Assembly: GCA_016711285.1 (NCBI GenBank)
Contig: JADJTG010000017.1
Span: forward strand, 248,001 to 312,000
Reading direction: 5' to 3'
DNA length: 64,000 nucleotides
DNA from: Sphingobacteriales bacterium
GTDB lineage: Bacteria > Bacteroidota > Bacteroidia > Chitinophagales > UBA2359
In this document: in pieces, positions 56,601-64,000 of the stretch
How the letters are laid out: every line of letters starts with the position of its first letter
Numbering within the stretch: the stretch's first letter is position 1
The notes under the pieces: generated by a model
The model's database searches: none
What the model was told of the DNA's origin: nothing
Seen by the model: the letters and a program-made list of their open reading frames with translations, nothing else
Translations under genes and position numbers: made by a program

Positions 56601-58934
56601 GTTCACCGCAGGACTCCAACTACCTGGCATCGCGGACTGTTCGTTGAACTTGATGGCAAAGTGAAGGAGCCGCCTGAGCAAATCGCCGCTATCGGTGAGA
56701 ATGTCGGGGTTACTTTCGGGTTCACTGTCACCGTTAAAGTTGCCGTATTTGCACATTGTCCCGCACTCGGGGTAAAGGTGTAAGTTGTTGTCGCTGTAGT
56801 GTTCACCGCAGGACTCCAAGTACCCGGTATCGGTGGACTGTTCGTTGAACTCGACGGCAGGGTGAAGGAGCCGCCCGAGCAAATTGCCGCTATCGGACTG
56901 AACGTAGGGGTTACTTTCGGGTTCACTGTCACCGTCAAGGTTGCCGTATTCGCACATTGTCCCGCACTCGGGGTAAAGGTGTAAGTCGTTGTAGCTGTAG
57001 TGTTCACCGCAGGACTCCAACTACCCGGTATCGGTGGACTGTTCGTTGAACTTGATGGCAAAGTGAAGGAGCCGCCTGAGCAAATTGCCGCTATCGGACT
57101 GAATGTAGGCGTTACTTTCGGCATTCACCGTCACTGTCAATGTCGCTGTATTTGCACATTGCCCCGCAGCAGGGGTGAATGTATAGGTTGTCGTTGCCGT
57201 AGTATTCACCGCAGGACTCCAACTACCCGGTATCGGTGGACTGTTCGTTGAACTTGATGGCAAAGTGAAGGAGCCGCCCGAACAGATCGCTGCTATTGGA
57301 CTGAACGTAGGGGTGACTTTTGCATTAACGGTTACCAAAAAACCAATAGGATTACCCGGACACCCACCTCCAGGAAGGTTGGGGGTAACTGTAATTACAC
57401 TCGTCTGCGTAGTAGCTACATTAGGACCTGTATAATCTGCAATATTTCCAGTGCCACTCGCTCCTATTCCTGTATTAACATTATTATTTGTCCATGAAAA
57501 TGTAGCATTAGCAGGTGTTCCACTAAATACAGGCATATTTACTGTAGTACCGGCACAAGCCGTAACATCAGCCGGATCGACAACCGTTGGTTTAGGATTA
57601 ATTGTAACCGTGAATGCCACAGAATTACCTGCACAACCATTTAATGTGGGGGTGATAATAATATTGGACGTTTGTGCAGTAGATACGTTGGGTGCTGTAT
57701 AATCTGCGATATTTCCTGAACCGCTGGAAGCAATACCCGTAGCTGTATTCGTATTAATCCAAGTAAAAGTAGCACCCGCCGGTGCGCTGCTAAATACCGG
57801 CATATTCACCAAAGCTCCTGCGCAAGCACTTACATCTGCGGGGTCTGTAGCTACAGGTTTGGGATTTACTGTAATTGTGATAGGTACTACATCGGTACAA
57901 CCACTCGCAGTTTTTTTCACATAATAAGTGGTAGTGACGGTTGGTGTTACTACTGAACTTGCTATTTGATTACCGGCAGTAGGCGGATTGCTGGTATGGT
58001 AAGTATAAGTACCCGAAGTATTATTAGCATCAGTGATATAGTTTGCTAAATTAACACTTGTACCTGAACAGATAGCTGCCGGCGGGCTGGCTACCAAATC
58101 GGGCTGAGGCTGATTACAAGGGCAAGTAGAAGTAGAAAAAGCATTTAAGATAGTAACTGTAAAGTTCGTAGTAGCATCGCAATTAGAATCAAACTGATAC
58201 CATCCCCCTGAATTACCATCAGCAGTTGCAGTAAAGCTAATAGTTTCCATAAAATTACTTTGCACAGGATTAGTAGGACAATATTCTAAGTGAAAGCTAA
58301 AGGTGAAATCACAAGGAGTGTCTTGAACACAAGTGCAATTTCCAGAATTATATGTTTCGTCAGTGTTACAATTTAAAGAAGAACAAAATGGAAAAAATCC
58401 TTCATCTGCCGGATGCACAAAATATCCACAATCATATCCCCAATTGTTACCAGGATTAGAATTTTGAGGGTTAGGTTCATTATAAGTATCACCATCATCA
58501 CACCCTCCAGGTACACTACTATTATCATTTCCTGAAGTATCATAGTAATACCCCGCTCCATAAGAAACTCCTGAACACGCGCCTATTACACCATTAGGCA
58601 TAAACATAAAACCAGGTGGCACACTAGCTTGCGTAGCCGTCCAACCAGGACCAGCATTGAAAGACACCCCGTGCAACCAATTGACTGTTGTGCCTTGATC
58701 CCAGTCAAAATCAAATGTAAGATCTATACTCACTTCACCTGGACCTATGGCACTCACCATCAAATTAGGTGCACTTCCTGTTGCTGTATTATCTATAATG
58801 TTCGCATTTGTAGCAGCCGTAATGACGGCGGAAGTATTACAAGATGTACAAATTGTCCCCGCACAGTTCTGAGCGACTATCTTAATTTTGCAAAAAAATA
58901 AGCAAATAAACAAACATGCGTAAAATCTATTCAT
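44606..58934 (-). CDS. giant repeat adhesin (~4,770 codons) with T9SS type B sorting domain, frame broken many times
   Basis: One 14.3-kb gene. From 58934: signal peptide (MNRFYACLFICLFFCKIKIV, cleavage near VAQ), an N-terminal domain to ~57.9 kb, two or three Ig/PKD-like domains (NPKPTVVDPADVTACAGTTV), then about 39 tandem Ig-like units of 65-67 residues (TFSPIAAICSGGS…, …YTFTPSAGQC…) to 49.65 kb. Four Cys-rich units (CDDNDC…TADSYD type), more Ig-like units, and about 32 further Cys-rich units follow. The C-terminus is a gliding-motility-associated type B domain (YIPTAFSPNGDGVNDVWQL, VFNRWGNEVYES, KGNLTLVR), so T9SS exports it and holds it at the surface. Clear frame changes lie near 57120, 56630, 56336, 55763, 55104, several in 54.2-55.05 kb, and near 51885, 50985, 50195 and 48285. 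Each can be undone by a 1-2 nt change at a unit, so the gene is probably intact in vivo and the repeats misassembled. Likely role: adhesion, gliding or biofilm. Confidence 0.85.
45150..47860 (-). repeat. about 32 tandem Cys-rich units (84 bp)
   Basis: Units of 28 residues of the form CDDxDCxTADSYDxxxCxCxxTPIPPP, more divergent than those in the protein at 11.9-16.9 kb. The first two (CDDGQCSNGAEWW…, CDDGNCYNGLEVW…) are atypical. Within the array a pair NTADVYNIQTCVCEHNPITP + GNCGTADSYDAVLCEC recurs, which indicates block duplication. In frame across the whole stretch. Confidence 0.92.
49150..49480 (-). repeat. four Cys-rich units inside the Ig-like region
   Basis: Four 28-residue units (CDDNDCGTQDSYNTTTCACV and relatives) interrupt the Ig-like array. 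They are preceded in the protein by two CYETAT…W.VSG modules, which look like a distinct Cys-pair repeat. Confidence 0.85.
49640..57330 (-). repeat. about 39 tandem Ig-like units of 195-201 bp
   Basis: Two unit types: a 201-bp form with SSSTNSPPIPG (about 53.8-57.3 kb) and a 195-bp form with TSTNSIGG (about 49.65-53.8 kb). Intermediate lengths at 54.2-55.4 kb sit at the boundary between them. Nucleotide identity between neighbours is high. The same signature recurs in two further units at 48.78-49.11 kb. Confidence 0.9.
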
Positions 58935-59241
58935 AACTTTTTCAAATTTTATTTTGAAACAATCCTTTAGGGTTTAAATTAAAAATGAATAATTTTTCTT
59001 CAAAAAGCATTGAAGAAAACCAAAGGATAATAAAAATTTGAAAAAGCAAAGCACTTGCAAAACCATTCAAACAATGGCTTTACAAAAAATGGTAAAGGTA
59101 AATTAAAAGAAAGCTTAAGTAAAAGTGTATTCTATAATAATATAATATTTTTGTTCGCCGAAATATAGATATTTTTTAAATAAACAAATATTTTTCTGTT
59201 AATTTTTTAATTATTTTTTTTATAAACATAAAAAAAATAAA
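58935..59241. other. 307-nt AT-rich region upstream of the giant adhesin
   Basis: Contains the presumptive promoter of the adhesin on the minus strand and the 3' flank of the phosphopantetheinyl transferase gene. Very AT-rich; no gene, hairpin or convincing promoter boxes recognised. Confidence 0.5.
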
Positions 59242-59886
59242 TCATTTGTAACACAATGTATATACAAAACTTAAATTATCAAAAGTATATTTTACGGTTA
59301 AATACAAGGCATCTTTTTCCAAATAAACAGTATAATATTCCTGCGCCGTTAAATGTGAATAATGTAACTGAACCTGTATGTCTTTTTTAAAATTCAGTCC
59401 TTGTCGCTGCTGCCATTTGTAGGCACTTTCTTTAATACTCCAAAGCAAAGTGCATTTTTTTATGTCATTACCTGCCCATTGCAACTCTGCCTCATTCATA
59501 AAACGCTCCCGCACTCGCCACGCCTGCTCCGAAATCTGCTCTGCATCTACACCCACTACCCTATTTTTTGCCAACGCTACCACTACACAACTATCGGTAT
59601 GGCTCACAGAAATATGCATATCATTTAGTTCTTTTATAAGAGGCTTTTGCTGCTCATTATGTTGTATGCGGTAAAATTTTTTATTCAAAATATAATACAA
59701 CAAACCATGTGCCGCTATTATTTCGCGCTGACGTTTTGGGTGAAAAGAGGCAATTTCCTGTTTCAGCGTATGCGTTGCCGCCTCTGAAACGGGCAGCAAA
59801 TTCCATAATTGCTCAATATTTTCGCTTATTTCCCAAAAAGCGAGCAATATATCATCAGGAAAATATATTATTTTTTGCAAAGGCAT
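59242..59886 (-). CDS. 4'-phosphopantetheinyl transferase superfamily protein (Sfp-like)
   Basis: 214 residues, transfers 4'-phosphopantetheine from CoA to a carrier-protein serine. Motifs: MHISVSHTDSCVVVAL, RVVGVDAEQIS (metal-binding Asp and Glu), and LLWSIKESAYKWQQ (WxxKE(A/S)xxK). The size fits Sfp-like enzymes, which serve fatty-acid, polyketide or peptide carriers; no such synthase is nearby, so it may be the general carrier-protein activator. Confidence 0.9.
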   Translation of the reverse strand: MPLQKIIYFPDDILLAFWEISENIEQLWNLLPVSEAATHTLKQEIASFHPKRQREIIAAHGLLYYILNKKFYRIQHNEQQKPLIKELNDMHISVSHTDSCVVVALAKNRVVGVDAEQISEQAWRVRERFMNEAELQWAGNDIKKCTLLWSIKESAYKWQQRQGLNFKKDIQVQLHYSHLTAQEYYTVYLEKDALYLTVKYTFDNLSFVYTLCYK

Positions 59887-59987
59887 AATACAATAACTAT
59901 ATGTTTGTAGATAGAGACAACAAACAAATATGACAAAATATTGTAGATTTATTATCAGCGCATTTTTTAAAATTTTATTTCCATCAG

Positions 59988-60884
59988 ATGTTACACTTCC
60001 AAATCAGTCAGGTATTCAAAGGGCATCGTGGTGCCATTTTTTCATTACTGCCCCTTGACGAGAATACTTTTTTGGCAGCCGACGGCAACGGCGCAGTAGT
60101 ACAATGGAATACCAACTCCCCCGAAACGGGCTTGCTAAAAGTGCAAGTACCTTCCGCCATTTTATCTATTGCTCGCCACCGCCACCAACTTTGGATAGGC
60201 ACCTTAGCGGGTACACTTTACGGAATATCATTGACGCAGCTAAAATCAGAGCATCAAATACCGTATTTTTCGGGCAGCATCTATATTGTTCAATATATTG
60301 ATAATCAAATTATTACGGGAAATTACAATGGAAAAATACAGATTTTAGATGCCGAAAATTTACAAATATTACGCACTATATCGCTGAGTACAAAAAGCAT
60401 CAGATCTATTTTACGCGATACCGTCCACAAAGAATGGATAGTAACTTGCAGCGACAGCAAAGTCTATATTTTGGACGACAGCACCTTTGAAACCAAACAA
60501 GTACTTCTTTTTCATCAAGACTCGGTATTTTGTGCCGCACTGCTGCACCAGCAGCGCATTTTGTTGTTAGGCTCCAAAGATGCCCGCTTATCCGTATGGC
60601 GGAGAAGCGACACCGACTGGCAATTAGACCATGTAATACCTGCTCATTTATTCACCATCAACGATATTGCGGTATCGCCTTCGCAGCGCGTATTTGCCAC
60701 TGCTTCGCGCGACAAAAGCATCAAATTGTGGAGTGTCGACAACTTTGAACTGCTCAAAGTAATGGACATTAGCAAAGACCCGCAGGCGCATCTTCATTCC
60801 GTAAATCGTCTGCTGTGGCTCGATGAACATACTTTATTGTCAGCTTCGGACGACCGCCACATTATCCAGTATGTCGTACAATGA
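59988..60884 (+). CDS. WD40 repeat protein
   Basis: 298 residues, a seven-blade beta-propeller by appearance: FKGHRGAIFSLLPLDENTFL at the N-terminus, GKIQILDAENL, DSKVYILDDST, DARLSVWRRS, and the best unit AHLFTINDIAVSPSQRVFAT / ASRDKSIKLWSVDNFELL. No signal peptide, so a cytosolic scaffold. It is 57 bp upstream of recQ and possibly co-transcribed. Binding partner unknown. Confidence 0.88.
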   Translation: MLHFQISQVFKGHRGAIFSLLPLDENTFLAADGNGAVVQWNTNSPETGLLKVQVPSAILSIARHRHQLWIGTLAGTLYGISLTQLKSEHQIPYFSGSIYIVQYIDNQIITGNYNGKIQILDAENLQILRTISLSTKSIRSILRDTVHKEWIVTCSDSKVYILDDSTFETKQVLLFHQDSVFCAALLHQQRILLLGSKDARLSVWRRSDTDWQLDHVIPAHLFTINDIAVSPSQRVFATASRDKSIKLWSVDNFELLKVMDISKDPQAHLHSVNRLLWLDEHTLLSASDDRHIIQYVVQ

Positions 60885-60941
60885 TGTGCTTGTATTTTTA
60901 GGTATTTTATTGTGCGGTTCATTTGTTGTATTTTTGTGTTT

Positions 60942-63155
60942 ATGATGCAAGAAATTTCTTTAGAATCGGCGCAAGCCGCTATGAAAAAATATTTCGGCTA
61001 CGAGCAATTTCGTCCTTTGCAGGCAGAAATTATCACTGCCGCCCTGCAACAGCGCGATGTGTTGGTACTGATGCCCACCGGCGGCGGCAAGTCGCTGTGT
61101 TTTCAGATTCCGGCACTCATTTCCGAAGGATTGGCAGTAGTGGTGTCGCCGCTCATTGCCCTGATGAAAGATCAGGTAGAAGGCTTGATAGCCAACGGCG
61201 TAGGGGCTGCTTTTTTGAACAGTACCCAACAATTGGACGAACAGCAGAGCATTGAGCAGCGCATTTTGGAAGGTGATATTAAATTATTGTATGTATCGCC
61301 CGAAAAGTTGCTCTCGGAGGCTTTTTTGGTTTGGCTCAACAAAATAAAAATCAGCTTTTTTGCGATTGACGAAGCGCATTGCATATCGGCGTGGGGACAC
61401 GATTTCAGACCGGAATATACGCAGTTGCGCTCGCTCAAAGAACGTTTTTCCAACACACCGCTGATGGCACTCACCGCCACCGCCGACCGCCTCACCCGCA
61501 CCGACATTATGGCGCAGTTATGTATGCAAGAACCCGCCGTTTTTATCGCCTCTTTTGACCGCCCCAATTTGAGCCTCACCGTATTGCCCGCACAAAACCG
61601 TATGGCGATGCTGCTGTCTTTTTTGGAAAAAAGGAATAAACAAAGCGGCATTATCTATTGCCTCAGCCGCAACAGCACCGAAGACATCGCCGAAAAATTG
61701 CGCAAAAACGGTTATCGCGCTGCTCACTACCACGCAGGTATGCCCACAGATGAGCGCAATTGGGTACAGGAAAATTTTATCAACGACAATATTCCCATTA
61801 TTTGCGCCACCATTGCTTTTGGTATGGGCATCGACAAATCCAATGTGCGTTTTGTGGCGCATTATAATATGCCCAAGAATATGGAAGGCTATTATCAGGA
61901 AATAGGACGTGCCGGAAGAGACGGCTTGCCTTCGGATACTTTGTTGTTTTACAGCTACGGCGATGTGATAAAGTTGCGCAACTTTGCGGCAGAAAGCGGG
62001 CAGCAAGAAATACAATTAGCCAAATTGGAGCGCATGCAACAATACGCCGAAGCGCAGATGTGCCGCCGCAAAATTTTATTGCATTATTTTGATGAGCCTT
62101 ACGAAAAAAACTGTGGTAATTGCGATGTATGCCGCAATCCGCCGCACTATACTGATGGAACGATACAGGCACAAAAAGCATTGTCGGTGGTGGCACGCAG
62201 CCGCGAGCAAGCCACTTTGCAGATGGTAATTGATATTTTGAGGGCTTCGGTAAAGCAGGAATTGTTGGAAAAAGGGTTTCATTTGCTGAAAACCTACGGT
62301 GCAGGGCGCGATGCCACCGCCGCCGACTGGCAAGTATATCTTCAGCAGCTCATACATTTGGGCTTATTGCGCATTGCTTACGAAGACCATAATTATCTCA
62401 AAATTACCGAGTTGAGCAAAAAAGTTTTGTTTGAAGGAGAAAAAGTGCAGTTGGTATCGCCCGCCGACTGGCGCAAATCGTGGGAATTGGAAGAGGCAAA
62501 ACCCGCCGCCAAAGCTCCGCGCCAAAAAGTGCGCGACGAACTCTTCGAGGCACTGCGCACACTGCGCAAACAAGTAGCCGATGAAGCGAACATTGCGCCT
62601 TATTTGGTATTTTCAGATGCCACGCTGATGGAAATGGCTGCCGAAAAACCCCTCTCGCTTGCCGATATGCGCTTGATTTCGGGCGTGGGCGAGCGCAAAT
62701 TAGAGCTGTACGGCGACATTTTTATCCAAGAAATTTTACAGTTTATTTATCAAGCCAACAAAAAAAACAATACTGCCGCTTTGGGGGTAAATACCAAAAC
62801 CATCAGCCTCACGATGTTTCAAAGCGGAAAGAATGTGGCGGATATTGCCCGCGAGCGCAACATCACAGAAAACACCGTACACACTCATTTATTGGAACTC
62901 TACCGACAAGGAGCAGCCATAGACATTGAACGAATTGTACCCAAAAACATATTAAATACCATTCAGCGGGCAATTCGGGAGGTGGGTGCAGAAGGAGGCA
63001 GCACCGCTATTTTTAAACACCTCAACGAAACCTGTACTTACGAGCAAATTCGCTGGGCTTTAATGTATCAAACTTCGATTGGACTTTTCTATACAACGAA
63101 AACAAAAATTAGAGCAATCTCTATTTATACAAAAAAGCACTTGCCCTTTATTTGA
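60942..63155 (+). CDS. recQ: ATP-dependent DNA helicase RecQ
   Basis: 3'-5' DNA helicase of about 737 residues for recombination and repair. Walker A MPTGGGKS (residues 44-51), IDEAHCISAWGHDFRPEY, QSGIIYCLSRNSTEDIA, ATIAFGMGIDKSNVRFVAHY, QEIGRAGRDGLPS; then the RQC zinc-binding region (MCRRKILLHYF, CGNCDVC), an HRDC domain (VFSDATLMEMAAEKPLSLAD, GVGERKLELYG) and a C-terminal helix-turn-helix extension (FQSGKNVADIARERNITENT) as in Bacteroidota RecQ. ATG at 60942 (MMQEISLES) gives the usual N-terminus. A hairpin terminator overlaps the stop codon. Confidence 0.95.
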   Translation: MMQEISLESAQAAMKKYFGYEQFRPLQAEIITAALQQRDVLVLMPTGGGKSLCFQIPALISEGLAVVVSPLIALMKDQVEGLIANGVGAAFLNSTQQLDEQQSIEQRILEGDIKLLYVSPEKLLSEAFLVWLNKIKISFFAIDEAHCISAWGHDFRPEYTQLRSLKERFSNTPLMALTATADRLTRTDIMAQLCMQEPAVFIASFDRPNLSLTVLPAQNRMAMLLSFLEKRNKQSGIIYCLSRNSTEDIAEKLRKNGYRAAHYHAGMPTDERNWVQENFINDNIPIICATIAFGMGIDKSNVRFVAHYNMPKNMEGYYQEIGRAGRDGLPSDTLLFYSYGDVIKLRNFAAESGQQEIQLAKLERMQQYAEAQMCRRKILLHYFDEPYEKNCGNCDVCRNPPHYTDGTIQAQKALSVVARSREQATLQMVIDILRASVKQELLEKGFHLLKTYGAGRDATAADWQVYLQQLIHLGLLRIAYEDHNYLKITELSKKVLFEGEKVQLVSPADWRKSWELEEAKPAAKAPRQKVRDELFEALRTLRKQVADEANIAPYLVFSDATLMEMAAEKPLSLADMRLISGVGERKLELYGDIFIQEILQFIYQANKKNNTAALGVNTKTISLTMFQSGKNVADIARERNITENTVHTHLLELYRQGAAIDIERIVPKNILNTIQRAIREVGAEGGSTAIFKHLNETCTYEQIRWALMYQTSIGLFYTTKTKIRAISIYTKKHLPFI

Positions 63156-63173
63156 AAGCGCAAGTGCTTTTTT
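63131..63173. terminator. hairpin terminator of recQ
   Basis: 14-bp stem AAAAAAGCACTTGC / GCAAGTGCTTTTTT; the recQ stop codon is in the 15-nt loop. It can also serve the convergent DUF937 gene. Confidence 0.88.
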
Positions 63174-63205
63174 ATATTTTTGCTGCAATAAATGAGCTTT
63201 AACGC

Positions 63206-63795
63206 TTATCTTTTTGTGAAAAATTTAAAGCCCATTTCCATCACATCGTCCATCATATTGCCATCGCCGTCACGGTCGAGCAAGCGACCAATGAATCCCA
63301 TTTGCTGCGGTGCCTGATTTTGCATTTGTCCTTGTGCGCTACGCAACCACTCCGACAAACCACCGGCGGCATCAGAAGAGGTTGCCTGACGTTGCTGGCG
63401 ACCCAAAACACCCATTAACATAGGAGCTAACATTTCCAATAATTGTCCTACTCCTTGTTGGTTCAATCCAGTATTTACACTTACTGCTTGCTCCACTGCC
63501 GGACGACTGCCGCCCAAAACGTGGCGCAAAATACCTGCACCTTCGCCGTTTTGCGGGTTGTTCACCAAATCCATTAAAGAATCCAAAACACTGCCGTCGT
63601 GTTTGTTGCTCAAAGCATTGTGCAAAGCCGAAGCACCTTCGGGTGTAGAAGCATTGCGGGCAAGTGCATTGGTAAGAATAGGAACAACTGCTCCCAATGC
63701 CGAATTCAACTGCTCCTCATTGGCTCCCACTTTGCTCATCATCTGCTGCAATGTTTTTCATCTAATTGCGAAGCTAATAAATTAAGAATGTCCAT
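63206..63795 (-). CDS. DUF937 family protein, one frameshift near the start
   Basis: About 196 residues of the YidB-like DUF937 family, of unknown function. The ATG at 63795 opens MDILNLLASQLDEK; one A is missing from the A run at about 63757-63761, after which the frame is TLQQMMSKVGANEEQLNSAL. DUF937 hallmarks follow: VVPILTNALARNASTPEGAS, GAGILRHVLGG, LNQQGVGQLLEMLAPMLMGV. The C-terminus is RLLDRDGDGNMMDDVMEMGF, with a calcium-loop-like DRDGDG. The homopolymer loss is probably a sequencing error. Confidence 0.8.
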
Positions 63796-63908
63796 TTTTG
63801 TTGTTGTGTGATTTTTTTTAAAAAGAGTAAATAAAAATATGACTGTAAAAAAAGACTTTAAAAGATTTAAAGCCGTTTTAAAAAAGAAATAATAATCTTA
63901 CTAGATTG

Positions 63909-64000
63909 CTATGCCCTTCTTATCAAACTGGATAAAAAGAGCAATACCGCAGCACCTACAGTAGAAGTTATCAACTGACCGAGAAGCCCACCACCTGCTG
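63909..64000 (-). CDS. GlsB/YeaQ/YmgE-type membrane protein, C-terminal fragment at window edge
   Basis: The frame is open to the window end and reads AGGGLLGQLITSTVGAAVLL, then FLSSLIRRA and a stop at 63909. This Gly-rich turn plus final hydrophobic helix and basic tail matches the end of the small transglycosylase-associated/GlsB stress membrane proteins (about 80-100 residues). Only 30 residues are visible. Confidence 0.65.
   Translation of the reverse strand, partial: AGGGLLGQLITSTVGAAVLLFLSSLIRRA

Noticed and set aside
54190..57150. Programmed frameshifting or phase variation in the giant adhesin
   Set aside because: The indels differ from unit to unit and lack a common slippery motif, so assembly or sequencing error in near-identical repeats is the simpler explanation.

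Overview
The window looks like chromosomal DNA of a member of the Bacteroidota, perhaps a Saprospiria/Lewinella-like lineage. Supporting signs are type IX secretion (T9SS) type A and type B sorting domains, giant Cys-rich and Ig-like repeat adhesins, promoter-like TTG/TAnnTTTG pairs, a KdsA gene (Gram-negative outer membrane), and AT-rich spacers between strong hairpin terminators. The assignment to a lineage is inference; no rRNA is present.

Layout. 0-9.5 kb: sugar-nucleotide genes (a DegT-type aminotransferase cut by the window edge, a damaged UDP-glucose dehydrogenase, UDP-glucuronate decarboxylase), a class I aminotransferase, a frameshifted TonB-dependent receptor, fused MsrB-MsrA, a YfcH-type epimerase and era. 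9.5-17 kb: a truncated T9SS tail, an orphan terminator, one IS1-family element inserted into another with a clean 8-bp target duplication, and a 1679-residue secreted repeat protein whose terminator is a near copy of the orphan one. 17-20 kb: a CotH-type secreted protein. 20-27.6 kb: an accessory island with all genes on the minus strand, punctuated by imperfect palindromic repeats that look like integron attC sites. It carries an outer-membrane protein, a type II restriction-modification pair, a PNK-like kinase plus Thg1-like 3'-5' polymerase pair, and an AAA ATPase plus DUF4435 pair that matches the PARIS phage-defence system. 27.6-28.1 kb: a 33-nt palindrome and a 21-bp tandem repeat.

28-44.5 kb is mostly housekeeping: an ABC-F protein, kdsA, tRNA-Lys(UUU), a purine-catabolism operon (allantoinase, allantoicase, membrane urate oxidase PuuD), a SUKH-3 immunity protein, a nucleotide-sugar dehydrogenase, a VWA-like protein, a KtrA/TrkA-type protein, a SpoU methyltransferase and conserved hypotheticals. 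44.6-58.9 kb is one 14.3-kb minus-strand adhesin gene built from about 40 Ig-like units and about 36 Cys-rich units, ending in a T9SS type B domain; its frame is broken many times. 59.2-64 kb: a phosphopantetheinyl transferase, a WD40 protein, recQ, a DUF937 protein and the tail of a GlsB/YeaQ-type membrane protein.

A general caution: many genes (ugd, the TonB receptor, the small OMP, ABC-F, DUF937, the giant adhesin) are broken by 1-nt indels, mostly in homopolymers. This looks more like sequencing or assembly error than decay. The most interesting region is the island at 20-27.6 kb, where a tRNA-targeting-type defence pair (PARIS-like) lies next to a putative RNA-end repair pair, both apparently carried as attC-bounded cassettes with no integrase in view.
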